Shown: piece after piece, positions 10,279 to 21,192 of the stretch | Layout: each line of letters starts with the position of its first letter | Numbering within the stretch: position 1 is the stretch's first letter | Origin: Yamagishiella unicocca | Lineage: Eukaryota > Chlorophyta > Chlorophyceae > Chlamydomonadales > Volvocaceae | Reading direction: 5' to 3' | Assembly: GCA_003116995.1 (NCBI GenBank) | Contig: BDSL01000006.1 | Coordinates: 992,001 to 1,056,000 of the forward strand | Length of the DNA stretch: 64,000 nt | Made by a program: the position numbers and the translations under genes | Notes under the pieces: model-generated | Databases searched by the model: none | Told to the model about the DNA's origin: nothing | What the model saw: the letters and a program-made list of their open reading frames with translations, nothing else

Positions 10279-13200
10279 TTACTTCGCCTGCGCCTGCGCC
10301 TCCTGCTCCGGCCCCGAAAAGAGCTGCAGCACCCGCACGTAGGAGCACACCGCGCGAGCGAAGTGCGGCGCCCTGATGCGCTCGTTGGTGCTGTGGATAA
10401 GGCCCAGGTCGCCCGCCGTCTTGTTCATGCCGTAAGGGACGAACCGCAGGATGCCGCCGCGCGACAGCGCCGCGTAGTGCTTGCTGTCGGTGCCGCCCAT
10501 CAGCAGGAAGGGCACGACGGCGACGTCGGGCTAGGGCCGGAGGGCGGAAGAGGCGGCGATCGGGGCGGCAATCGCGGCGGCGGCGGGTGTTTGCAAGGCA
10601 GGCGTTTGGAATGGGCTGTCGAACTTACAAGTGCCCACAGTACGACCAGCCAGTACGATTCCCGGATTATCCTTTACCCCCCCCCCAACACACACGCGCA
10701 AACGTCTGTCCTAAACGGTTTTGTCTCGCACCCACGGGTCTTCCTCGAAACCCACACACGCGCACCTGGCCCTCCTCCCGCCACGTCTCCCGAATCGCCT
10801 GCCGCAGCAGCTGGTAGTGGCGCCCGCTGCTGCGGGTCACGTTGGACCCCGGCCAGGCGCCGTCCTGGCGGCAGGGGGACGAGAGCGCCGCCAGCCACAG
10901 TGTGTATGAGGGGCCGGCAGGGGGGAGCGGGAAGGAAAGGGGAGGAAAGTTGTTGGACCGGCAACTTGTCTTTCGCTGCTGATGGCATCCTCATCACAGC
11001 TTCACAACCTGCTGGCGGCAACTAACGGTAATGGATAATGGCCCGCAGCGTGCGGCCGGTCCGTCCGCGCCTCCGGCCCCCTGCTCCCGTTCCCTGCCCC
11101 TCCCAAGGGCCCCGACCCACAGCTCACCTTCACCATCAGCCGCACCTCCGCCGCCACCCCCGCCAGCCGGGCCGCTCGCTCCAGGTAGGACACCACGTCC
11201 TGCGGCGTGGATCCGGGCAGTACCCTGGCGTTGAAGCCCAGCACCGCCTCTTGCGGCAGCACGTTGTTGGCCACACCCGCCTTGAGTCGCGTGAGGGCGA
11301 TGGTGTTGGTCACCAGGGCGGCCGTGTCGCGGGAGATGAGGCGCCGGAACATGAAGGCGAGCAGCCGGTTGACCAGCCTGGCGGGGCGCACACGAGGGTG
11401 GGGGCGCATGGGGAGGGAGCGGGCACAATGCGTTTGCCCTTCTGGTGGCTGACGCTTCGCCTCGTCGCGTGTCCCCAACCTCATCAAGCCCCTCTGGCCT
11501 CCGTAAGCCGTCCGCCAGCCAGGCTGGGTCATCAGCCCACCGTCCAACCGCATTACCGCACGCTAACGTGTGTGCCTACCTTCCGTGTACCTCTCTCAGT
11601 ACCCGTCTCCCCCTCCCTAACACAAGGGTTCTCTTCACAACCCTCTCTCTAGCCTCCGACCGACCCACCACGTGGGTTCGAAACCTGTCTCCCAACTAGT
11701 ACTATCTCGCTCCCTTGTCGATCCACCGGTTCACCAATTCAAGCCCTGACCAGCACCTCCCACTACCCACCACGACTGCTCCCGGCCGCAGCTGGCAATC
11801 AGGGGCCGCATCCAGGCGGGGGCGTACGGCACCATCTCGCGCAGCATGTCAGTGACGGGCGGCTGTAGCAGCGAGGGGGGCGGCAGCAGCTTCATGGCGC
11901 TGGTGAGGCGCCACATCTGGGACTGCACGTCGGATCCGTCAATGGGCGGCATGGAGGAGTGGCCGCCAGCCGAGCGCAGTGTCACCTCCACACTGCTGGC
12001 GCCCTGCCGGGGTGGGGGGGAGAAGGGGGCCGACGGGGAAACCGGTGACCCTACAAAGGGCGGAAAGGTCGGACATTACCGCGGGAGAGGGCGGCTGTGT
12101 GATGCGGGGGCTGTGTGATGCTGCACCCTGTCACCATCTTCGCTACGTGTAGCCCCCGATCTGGGTCGGGTCCCAGCTCTGCGCGACCCCGCATCCAAGA
12201 CACACCTCCCTGCCACCCACCTTCTCCGCCAGCCCCACCAGCGCCACCGGCCCCGTCGTGAAGGGCTTCATGCCATCCAGCAGCACCACCCCTCCCTCGT
12301 CCACCACCACATCCAGCTCCACACCGCGAGACCGGAGCAGCTGCGCGGTGGCAGCGGCGCCCAGGCCGCCGCTGACCTGTACGGAGGTACGGCAGCATTA
12401 CTAAGGGAAGGAAAGGCGGCGGGCGCGGAAGTGCGTGCACAGGCACAAGGCCAACCACGCCATCGCCAAGCAACGCCGCTGCACATCCCTCCCCTCCTCC
12501 ACACCTAAACCCGTCGCTGCCCCTTGCTGCCCGTCCCCTGCCCCCTGCCCGTCCGTCCCTGCATCTCCAAACGTCTGTCCTAAACGTTTTTTCTTTCGTT
12601 TACGGGTTTCCCTTGCAACCCTCCAGGGAGGGCCACCTCACCTCCTCGTCGTGTCCGAATGCGAACATGATGGTCCGTGTCGGCCGGAACCCTCCCTGCA
12701 GCAGCGAGCTAGCGGCCTCCAGCAGCGCCGCCACACTGAACTTGATGTCCGCCGCACCTCGCCCCCACACGTAGCTGCCCCGGGGGTGGGGATGAGGAGA
12801 GGGCGGAGGGTCGGTGGCGGCGGCGGTAGGGTTTGGTGGGGATCTGGGCGAGAGTTTGGACCCGACTGCTGAAGGAAGTGGGCGCACGTGTCCTCCCCGC
12901 CGCGCCATCCTATGCTTTCCAGCAGCACCGACCCTCGCAGTGCAGCACCTCGCAGGGCAGCACCTCGGAGGGCAGCACCTTGGAGGGCAGCACCTTGGAG
13001 GGCAGCACCTCGGATGCCAGCCAAACTGTAACTGGATCAGCATAACAGCCGAGCAGTTCCCAGCCCTCGCCCGCTCTCCAAACGTCTGCGCTCAGGCCAT
13101 ACTGCGCTCAGGCCATACTGCGCTCAGGCCATACTGCGCTCAGGCCATACTGCGCTCAGGCCATACTGCGCTCAGGCCATACTGCGCTCAGGCCATACTG

Positions 13201-14949
13201 CGCTCAGGCCATACTGCGCTCAGGCCATACTGCGCTCAGGCCATACTGCGCTCAGGCCATACTGCGCTCAGGCCATACTGCGCTCAGGCCATACTGCGCT
13301 CAGGCCATACTGCGCTCAGGCCATACTGCGCTCAGGCCATACTGCGCTCAGGCCATACTGCGCTCAGGCCATACTGCGCTCAGGCCATACTGCGCTCAGG
13401 CCATACTGCGCTCAGGCCATACTGCGCTCAGGCCATACTGCGCTCAGGCCATACTGCGCTCAGGCCATACTGCGCTCAGGCCATACTGCGCTCAGGCCAT
13501 ACTGCGCTCAGGCCATACTGCGCTCAGGCCATACTGCGCTCAGGCCATACTGCGCTCAGGCCATACTGCGCTCAGGCCATACTGCGCTCAGGCCATACTG
13601 CGCTCAGGCCATACTGCGCTCAGGCCATACTGCGAGAGGCCTCTTCCTCTCCGCAGCCTCCCACCCGTCCATCTGGCCTGCCCAGTGCCCCCCCGTCCCC
13701 CCGTCCCCACCCAGCGCCCACCCGTCCCCCCGTCCCCACCCAGCGCCCACCCGTCCTCCAGCGCCCCGGAGAAGGGCGGGTGCGTCCAGCTGGCCTCCGT
13801 GCCCGGGGTGACCGGCACCACGTCGTAGTGGCTCACGAACAGCGCGGGGAGCAGCTCGGGCTGGGAGCCGGCCCACGTGATGAGGCGGCTGAAGCCGTTG
13901 ACGCCGACCTGCGGGCAGTGCGCAGTGGCGGCCAGTGGCGGGGCGGAGTTGGATGCCTGCAGCCGCGCCTGCCCATGCCCCACCATGTGGTGCCCGGAGG
14001 GGATGGTCACGTTTTATGGCGCCCGCCTTACCTGGCATGCCCCTGGCGCCTCCGCCCCGCCCCAGGGGTCAGTACACGCTTGCTTCGCCGCCCCCGCTCC
14101 CCCCAGCCCGCACCTCCTCTCCCCCCAGCCCGCACCTCCTCGACCACCAGATGCTGCCACACCAGAGGGTACGACTCCTCCAGGGATGCCAGCATGTCGC
14201 GGAACACCTGGAGGGGGACGGGGGGGGCCGAGGAGGGGACGAGAGGGGACGAGTTGGGGCAGCGAGGACCAGAGGATGTGGCTGGTGCGGCTGGTGCGGC
14301 TGGCGAGCCGGGCGGTGGCGATCTCCAAGGCCGTTTTCTCCAATGCTGACACAGGTAAGGGACACCGGAAAAGGACACCAGTAAGGGACATCGGTAAGCG
14401 GGGTCCGAGGCGGCGAGCAGGTGGGGGGGGGAGAGGGGGGGAAGGACTGGTACGGAAGTGCGGGTGATGTTTGGCCGGGGCCGGGCCTGCGGCCGTACCT
14501 GCGGGTCGTTCATGTGGTCGGGCATGGAATGATTACTGACGCTCGGGAAGGTCAGCAGCCGCCTGAAGCGACCCAGAGCAGCGGACTCGTCCAGGGAGGG
14601 GCCTGAACCGGAGAGGACGAGGACAAGGAGAGGGGTCAGGCAGGGCCAAGCAACAGGTGGTGAACGGCTGCGCGGAAGGGGAAAGAGGACGTGGCCGCAG
14701 TGCGGTGCGTCCTGGTGCAGTTGACATCGCTCCGCGATATGTAAAAGTGGACGGCTAGGTGCGGCGTGCGGCTTCCCCGGCACTCGAATACGCATCCCTA
14801 CACGCCTGAAAAGGGCAAACCTCACAGGCGAATGCTTCCGGCATCTCAGGACGCTTGACATACTGCATGGAGTTGATGTACATGACAGCAAGCTGCACCG
14901 CCACGGCAAGGCACATGCCCAAAAGTCCCCACGCCACCAGGCGCGCCAT
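10279..14949 (-). CDS. M20 family zinc carboxypeptidase (CPS1/PM20D1-like), membrane-anchored
   Basis: Ten exons on the minus strand: 14949-14821 (end uncertain), 14602-14499, 14207-14136, 13908-13751, 12774-12642, 12376-12221, 12003-11771, 11377-11128, 10864-10766, 10530-10279. From exon 2 onward every junction keeps frame; exon 1 to 2 is one base off with the simplest donor, and a donor further on (after about 37 more bases) would repair it. About 530-540 residues. The N-terminus has a transmembrane segment (LVAWGLLGMCLAVAVQLAV). The M20 metal and catalytic motifs follow in order: HYDVVP, GRGAADIK, GHDEEV, VDEGG, GGHSSMPP and GGTDSKHY. Family members hydrolyse peptides or N-acyl amino acids with two zinc ions; the fungal relative is vacuolar. 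The particular substrate is not predictable. A TATA-like run lies only a few bases before the ATG. Confidence 0.9.
10700..10753 (+). repeat. Intronic dispersed element, copy 3
   Basis: In the last M20 intron (10531-10765). Best match to the consensus: AAACGTCTGTCCTAAACGG, then CCCACGGGTCTTCCTCGAAA. Confidence 0.7.
12569..12622 (+). repeat. Intronic dispersed element, copy 4
   Basis: In the M20 intron 12377-12641. AAACGTCTGTCCTAAACG, then ACGGGTTTCCCTTGCAACC. Confidence 0.7.
12943..13017. repeat. 15-bp tandem repeat, five copies
   Basis: Units of the form CAGCACCTCGGAGGG, with C/T and G/C variants, in the M20 intron 12775-13750, about 70 bp from the 16-bp array. Confidence 0.85.
13086..13629. 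repeat. 16-bp minisatellite, 34 copies
   Basis: The unit CTGCGCTCAGGCCATA repeats 34 times over exactly 544 bp with no visible substitution. It lies in the M20 intron 12775-13750, and its first unit directly follows AAACGT, continuing what looks like the start of a dispersed-element copy. Confidence 0.95.
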
Positions 14950-15809
14950 GCTGTATATATGCGCCCCGGACCGACTGCAGAAGACCTAACTACGTAGCGC
15001 AACCTATCAACAAAGTAAGGCTATTTTTTGTTAAGCTGGTCCCCTTCCTTAGCGAGGTGTCGGAATCGGCCGGATTTGACGTCACAGTGAAAAGGCAAGG
15101 AATAGCCGATCAGGCCTGCGCATCTGTCATTAATATGTGCCTCTTCAAATAAGGGATCGGAGAATGGAAATTCCGCTAAAGCTGCTAGAAAGCCAACCTG
15201 CGTCGAATAACGGAAGTTTCGGAGAAGTAAAGGCAAAACTTGCTTGCTGTTCATGAGGAAGTAAGGTAGCATAACATTGCATGACATGAACGCCTAAAGT
15301 TCAGACTACTGGTCCACTCTTATGCATGTTTGTCCCGAGTCCATCTAGCTGATAGTGCTAACCGTCGCCAAGCCTTCAGCTAGCACTACAGCAGATTCCA
15401 CGCCAAGGGGAATTGCTGCTCTCATGCATGCACAACGAACCCGTACATACGAGACAAACGTACCAATTCGTTTCGAGCAGCCACAATCCTCGCTCGTATA
15501 CCCCGCGGTCCCTCGTCCTCAACAGGAGTCGACAGTCCTACGAAAACGGACCGCGGACGTCGCTGGTCCAAGGCATCCCAATTCAGGGGCTTATCCCCTG
15601 GGAGCCTCTCCCTGTCTCCACCACCAGCTAAACCCTCCCAGCTGCACCAGCCCAGCACCACCGTGACGTCATCTTGCTGTCTCGGGCTACCAGCATATCG
15701 AGTTCCTGCCCCTCTGGCAACTCCACCTCCACCACCGTCTTCACAGGTGCCCAAGCTTCCTCTTCTACTGCCGCTGCCCCTCTGCCGCCGCTTCCGCCAC
15801 ATAAGCCCC
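14950..15809. other. Spacer between M20 start and DUF493 stop
   Basis: About 860 bp with lower GC near 15000-15450. It should hold the M20 promoter and the DUF493 3' UTR. Open frames at 15021-15287 (-) and 15355-15666 (+) have no recognisable domain. Confidence 0.5.
14951..14960 (-). promoter_or_regulatory. TATA-like element next to the M20 ATG
   Basis: The minus strand reads CATATATACAGC immediately before ATG 14949. At normal TATA spacing transcription would start after this ATG, so either the motif is not the promoter or translation begins further in. Confidence 0.35.
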
Positions 15810-17135
15810 TCACAGGTGGAACTTGAGTCGCTTATCCTCCCGCATCTTGATGAACACCGCCAGCACCTGAAACGCGGAGGGAAGGGCCGCAAAGTGAGAG
15901 AGGGAGAGGTTTGGTGCGAGCAGTTCAGGGCAGGCTGGCACAGAGAGTCCTTCATCACATTTCCTTGCAAATCGCGCCGCCCGGCTCTACTCGCTTGCCC
16001 TGACCCCTGCCCTGTCCTGGACCCGACCAGTGAGCGAAGACCCTCACGCACGACAATCCAACCCTTTGACATCAAACCCCTCGCCCCGAAACCCGTCCCT
16101 CCTCGCCCCTCCCCTGCCTCTCTCCCTCCCTGCCCCTCCCTCCCTCCCCTCCATCCCCCGGCGCACCTGGTCCCTATCCTGCATCACCACCGGCCCCACC
16201 CGCACCGACAAGTAGGTGCCCGCGCTGCTGGGCCTTACGGTCACCGGCGCCGTACCGCCCACCACGTCCTCCACGCACTTGACCATCGCTTCGCGGAACT
16301 CGTCGCCTCCCGAGCCCACGGCGGTGAACAGCCGCTCGCAGGGGTACTTGTTCACCTGGGGGGAGGAGGAGTGGCATGAAGACCGTTTACACGACATGGG
16401 TAGAATAGCTGGCGGGAGGAGTGGAGGAGGAGGGAGCAGGTGGAGGAGGAGGTGTCGGGAGCAGGTGGGGGGAGGAGGGAGCAGGCGGCGTGAGCGGAGC
16501 TCCGAAGGGCGCCTGGTGGGGCTGGAGAAATGGCTGTCAGGGCTGGAGAGCTTCTGTGCGGCACTGATTACACCTGGGGCAGGCTCCAGGGCGTTGTCAT
16601 GTGTCCTACTGCGCTCTGAGGGTACAGAGGCACCGCCCTGTACTCCCCCCATCCCTCCCTTGCCGCAGACCGCTTCGGACCGGCTGGGTGCCTTTTTGCT
16701 AGCCGTACCTTGGCGTCCACCCGCTTCCAGTCCGCCCACATGTCCTCCTCTTCGTCCATTTTACTTGCTATTTCCACGTTCGTTTGCCGGAGCACGTCCG
16801 CCTTGTCACGCCCGTTGAGGACTACAGAAAGTCATCGGAGGAGTGGGTGGTCAGCATGGCCCCACGCCGCGGCCGCGATTGCGGCTCCTGTGGCTCCCTG
16901 ATTTGTCCTTACGTTGAGTGGTCGTGAGTACTTGTTGAGTCTTCTTTGGTTGGGGCTTGAAGCCTTTGCGGAGCGTGCCGAATCCGACCGGGCCACCCGA
17001 GCAAGACAAGTCCTGCCCGCTGCTCGATGGTGCATCCCCACTGCCGCTGCGGACGATGATGAGCGATGGTTGAGCGAAATGCGACAGCCTCCCTCGCAAC
17101 CCAAAGTCGCCTTTGCAGCGCAATAAGCTGGCCAT
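15810..17135 (-). CDS. DUF493 (YbeD-like) family protein, probably plastid-targeted
   Basis: Four minus-strand exons, 17135-16913, 16821-16709, 16355-16167 and 15866-15810, join in frame to 193 residues. The first exon is rich in Arg, Ser and hydrophobic residues with few acids (MASLLRCKGDFGLRGRLSHF), like an algal chloroplast transit peptide. The third exon carries the family signature: YPCERLFTAVG, then VRPSSAGTYLSVRV. The fourth ends with an IKMREDKRLKFHL tail, typical of the DUF493 ferredoxin-like fold. Bacterial YbeD-type proteins are small regulators of unclear role; the plant and algal copies are uncharacterised as far as I know. It is transcribed away from the TPR gene, with 185 bp between the two ATGs. 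Confidence 0.85.
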
Positions 17136-17320
17136 TCTGCCTTTCGTTAAATGCTTTATTACGCGGAACAGATCACTGCCTGTAATTTGCCTCGCAGGTT
17201 CAAGACACCCCTATGGTGTTGCTAAATGTACGCTCCGGAACCACCTCAAACTCCTGGTTGGTGAGTAAAGGGCAGGTCAGCAAGTATGGCTCGGCAAACA
17301 ACACATACATTTCTGCCGTT
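17136..17320. promoter_or_regulatory. Shared divergent promoter region, DUF493 / TPR genes
   Basis: Only 185 bp separate the ATG of the minus-strand DUF493 gene from that of the plus-strand TPR gene, so both promoters and 5' UTRs must fit or overlap here. I see no clear TATA box. Confidence 0.5.
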
Positions 17321-19833
17321 ATGGACTGCTGTCTAGAACCTCGCCCTGCCTGCTCGGCAGGGCTCGCACGCCCTCGGAAGCCCCTGCGCGCCAGGCCAGT
17401 CGCGGCCTTCTCGCTTCCTCGCTGCTCGGCGGTTCCTAAGCCACAAGATCCGGCAGCTGGTGGTCGCACGTACATCATCTCCAGGTGCGGGTCGCCGCGA
17501 GGGGCGCGTCGCGGCGGGTGCGCCTCGGTACGATTTGCGCGTTTCCCAAAAAGCCGTCATTTCCTCCTCATTCCCTGGTCTCCAACATTGAGCGTTGCAC
17601 GGTACCGGTGGCCATTACCGCCGCACACCTACTGGCGAATCCACGCTTATAAAAACGTCTTGAACTCAACGAACCCCCCCCACCCCACCCCCACACCCAG
17701 CTTACCGCGTCATCTTTCTTCCCCCCCATCGTCTCCGCACCCTGTAACCCACCTCCTCCCCCCCGTCAGGCGGTCCCTGGCGGTGGGCGCTGTGAGCACC
17801 ACCGCCATCGTGGCTGGCGTCATGGCGGTTGGCGGCGGGGTGGCGCTCGCCGCCAGCATCGGCAACCGCCTCAACGACCCCCGCGCACTCACCCGCACGG
17901 GCATGGACAAGTTCCGGCGCAACGACGTGGAGGGCTCTGTGCAGGATTTCGACCGGGTCATAGAGGCGGCGCCGCAAATGCGCCCGTGAGTGCCGTACCG
18001 TGTCGTCGTACCGCGGTGTACGGGCAGGGGTGACGGCACGCCGTCAGGGGCGGCGCTGCTGCTGCGGTGCGCAGTGGGGCTCGCCGTGTTGCCAGTTGCG
18101 CCGCTTCAGAAGCAGCCGGCGCTCGCTGGCTTCCTTCTACGCGCCTGCCCTCACTCGCGCACCCAAATCCTCGGCGCCCCCCTCCCCTCTTTGTTTCTTC
18201 CAAAGGAAGAAAAAGTCCCCTTCGGGGCTTTTTCACGGGGGTAACCGGTTCTTTTCTGGAAATCCCCGTTTTATGGCACTCCCTCCCCTCCCCTCCTCGA
18301 TTCCGCTTTTGAATGTCCGACCCACGAGTTTCCTCTCATACCCTTCCCTCCCCTCCCCGTCCTCGCACCCGGGTTTTCCTTGCCCCCTCCCCCTCCTCCT
18401 CCCCGCCAGCTACATGTGGCAGCGGGGCCTCAGCCTGTACTACCTGGGGCGCTTCGCGGAGGGCGCGGAGCAGTTCCGGGTGGACGTGGCGGTCAACCCC
18501 AACGACACGGGTGGGTGGTCGCCGGGCCGGCTGGTTTCGGAGCCTGATCGCTCTCGCTGCTCGTCCTGACGTGTCGCAGCGATGCGCCTCCCGCCTGGGC
18601 TTTCCCCGCGGAGGGCTCGAACCGAGGACCGCAGTCATATCCCCTGCCGGGCCCCCAGCTGCACCCCGGGCTTCCTTCACAAACCCCGCTGCGCCAACCC
18701 TCTCCTCGCCAACCCACTACCCGTATCTCTCCCCGCCGCCCTCACGCCCGCTCTTACCGGTATCCGCTCCCCCCTAACTCCGCTGCCCCCCCGCCAGAGG
18801 AGTCCATTTGGACGTTCCTGTGCGAGGCGCAGATGGTGGGGTTCGAGGCGGCGCGGAAGCAGTTCCTGGAGGTAGGGCGTGTCGAGGGTGGGGTGGGCGG
18901 CAGCCGTGCCACGCCTTCGGCCGTGTCCCGACGGCTCCCACCCCGGTGTGCGATGTACAGGTGGGCCGGGACTCGCGCCCAGTCATGCGGGCGGCTTACG
19001 AGTGCTTCCGTACAGGAGAGCACCCGGACAAGGTAGGGGCCGGGGAGGGGAGGGGAGGGGGAGGTGTGTTATGTGTTTGCGGGCGACCCGGAGGACTGGC
19101 TCGCGGGCCAGCTTCCCGTCGGGCTCCCTGAGCTTCGTTGCCCCGGGGGGTGGCAGTGGTGGGTGATGCTGGTGTGGGGGGTGGCGGGTGGCTGGCTGGA
19201 CGTGCCGACGGGGGTAGAAGGCGGGTGGCGACCGGTGGGTGGTGGGGTGGGGAGGGTCGGCGAGGTGGGGAGGGGCGGAGGAGGGGAAGGCGCACTCAGC
19301 ATGTCGGCAGGGGAGTGTCACGGCCGGGGGAGCAACAGAAGCAGCAGTGCTCCTCTCACCCCCTCAAAACCCCCCCTCACCCCCTCTACCCGCTCCGCTC
19401 CGCCGCTCAGATCATGGCTCAGGTGACGGACAACGGCGGCCACGACACCTTCTACGGCCTGCTGGTGAGAAACGGACGCCGTACGAGTACGACTCGCGCT
19501 TCGCTCGGACACGTCCTCAACCCGAATATCATCTCTCCTTTTCTCTTCCATTCGGCGCCCACCGTATTGGCGGCTCTGCCCAAAACCCTGACAACAACAA
19601 CCCCACTAACATCCCCCCCCAAAACCCTCCCCCCCAACCCCCGGCCCCCCGGACAGTACGTAGGGCTCTGGCACGAGGCTCACGGGGACGCGGCGGAGGC
19701 GCAGAAGGCGATCACGTCTGCCGTACAAACGCCGTACGCCCGGATGTCCGGCGACTACATGGCTAGCCTGGCCAAGGTGCACTGCCAGCGGCGGGAGTGG
19801 GGGACGGGGGCGGAGGGGGCGGGCAAGGCTTGA
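17321..19833 (+). CDS. TPR-like protein, probably plastid
   Basis: Seven exons, 17321-17484, 17770-17985, 18410-18510, 18798-18871, 18961-19032, 19411-19464 and 19657-19833, join in frame to 285 residues. Exon 1 looks like a transit peptide (Arg/Ala/Pro-rich). Exon 2 begins with an Ala/Val-rich hydrophobic segment that could be a thylakoid-lumen signal or a membrane anchor. Two TPR-like helical pairs follow: one starting GMDKFRRNDVEGSVQDFDRV, then MWQRGLSLYYLGRFAEGAEQ. The conserved run NDTEESIWTFLCEAQMVGFE, the segment RDSRPVMRAAYECF and a last unit YVGLWHEAHGDAAEAQKAI fit a plastid TPR family shared by plants and cyanobacteria. Partner proteins are unknown. The start is the first ATG in the open frame that gives a plausible leader. 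Confidence 0.85.
18194..18235 (+). repeat. Two adjacent hairpins in a TPR-gene intron
   Basis: The first has arms TTTCTTCC and GGAAGAAA around AAA. The second pairs GAAAAAG-T-CCCC with GGGGCTTTTTC across a tight TTC loop, with one bulged T. Both lie in intron 17986-18409. Confidence 0.75.
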
Positions 19834-21192
19834 TGACTTGCTTCAGACCCGCACGCCAAGTGTGGGAGTGTGGTTGTGGCTCTTATGGGGGCGCAGGAGG
19901 CGGTGCCAGCGGGGCTGTGTTTTTGTGGAGGAGTGGTTGGCAGCGCAGGTGGCGGGGGCTGGTTTCGGAGCGACACCTGGGGCCCATGTGGTGGGTTCCG
20001 TGTGCGCCGGTGCTGCCGGTGTCGTTCCTGGTGTAGCTGGTGTGGCGGTGGTGGTGTGGCGGTGGTGGTGTGGCGGTGGTGGTGTGGTGGTGGTGGTGTA
20101 GCGGCTGTGGGGTGGCTCTTGCGGTGGTGCGGGTGTGAGCGGCAGAAGATGACAGGAGGGGGGAGAACAGGTGCAGCCACGTGCACAGTGGCAGTTTGCA
20201 AGCTGCCGAAAGGTAGTTACAGCATGTTTCGCGCATCGGGATGAGGAACTGAGGAGCTCTTAAGAGACGGGGGAGAACATAGTCCAAGAGTCGACCCGCG
20301 ATCAACCAAAGACAAAGGGGCTTACCGGGGTGCTTCGCAATGGCAAAATGGCATTACGTAATGGGCAAGGGGGCGTCGAGTCAGTGGCTGCGGACCTCTA
20401 CGCGGCTCCGCTCCTTCGCTTTCACTGTTTACATGCATAAGGCCTTACAGCTCTGGATGGAGATTCCGAGCGAGGTGGCGGGCTACCGGTATGTTGTTTG
20501 GACTTGGGAGGTGAGGCAGCTCGCTGTGGGGAGCGGCCCCGCTGACCCGCGGGTCAGTGCTGCTGCCTGGCGAGGTACCCCCTCATGGCAGCCATCACCA
20601 CCGCCCACCATCTGTCAGCCACCACCCTCTATGCCACCACCAGTTCCATTTCCATTGCGCCAGTTCACCGAAGCTGCTCAAACCACACCGCACCGCCTGC
20701 CCGCACTACCCAGCCGGACCGCAGCAGTACGAGCAACTGCCCAACGACCGCGCAATAACCGCCCAGACGAGTTCGTTGGGCGCCAAACCCGGCTACGTCA
20801 ACTAACTGCCCTCAGCCCAGCGCCGCTGTCGGGCCCCAGCGCCTGCCACGCCCATCATGCACGCGACCACCATGCACGTGTCCTTGCGCCACCGACCTTC
20901 GTGACGGCTGAAGCTGCACGAGCTCGTGATCACCACCCACCTCCCCCCGGCCCCGCATGCGGCCCGCCCAACCCCCGCACATACCGGTGCTGCGCGGCAA
21001 ACGCTACAAACAAATGATGACACTCATGACAACGACCATGCTGACGACGATGATGACCGCCATGATGACCACGATTCAGATTAATCAGATGCAGCCGCAG
21101 CACAGGGGTCATCGCTCACCTAATTACCAAGAAGACTACTTGCAATCGTTGAGCCGATTGAGCCGCCAATACGGTAGCCAGCCTACTCCAGC
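19834..21192. other. Convergent 3' region between the TPR and GT64 genes
   Basis: About 1.36 kb between two convergent stops. It contains a 14-bp GGCGGTGGTGGTGT minisatellite at about 20038-20100 and a run of ATGATGAC-like units near 21010-21075. A plus-strand frame 20340-21017 is open but has no recognisable domain. Confidence 0.5.
20038..20100. repeat. 14-bp GGT-rich minisatellite
   Basis: The unit GGCGGTGGTGGTGT repeats about four times and then decays to GGTGGTGG. It lies downstream of the TPR stop. Confidence 0.8.

Noticed and set aside
12814..14349. 511-residue plus-strand frame across the 16-bp array
   Set aside because: It is antisense to M20 exons and made mainly of the repeat; the M20 exons on the other strand have conserved catalytic motifs and phase-consistent splicing.
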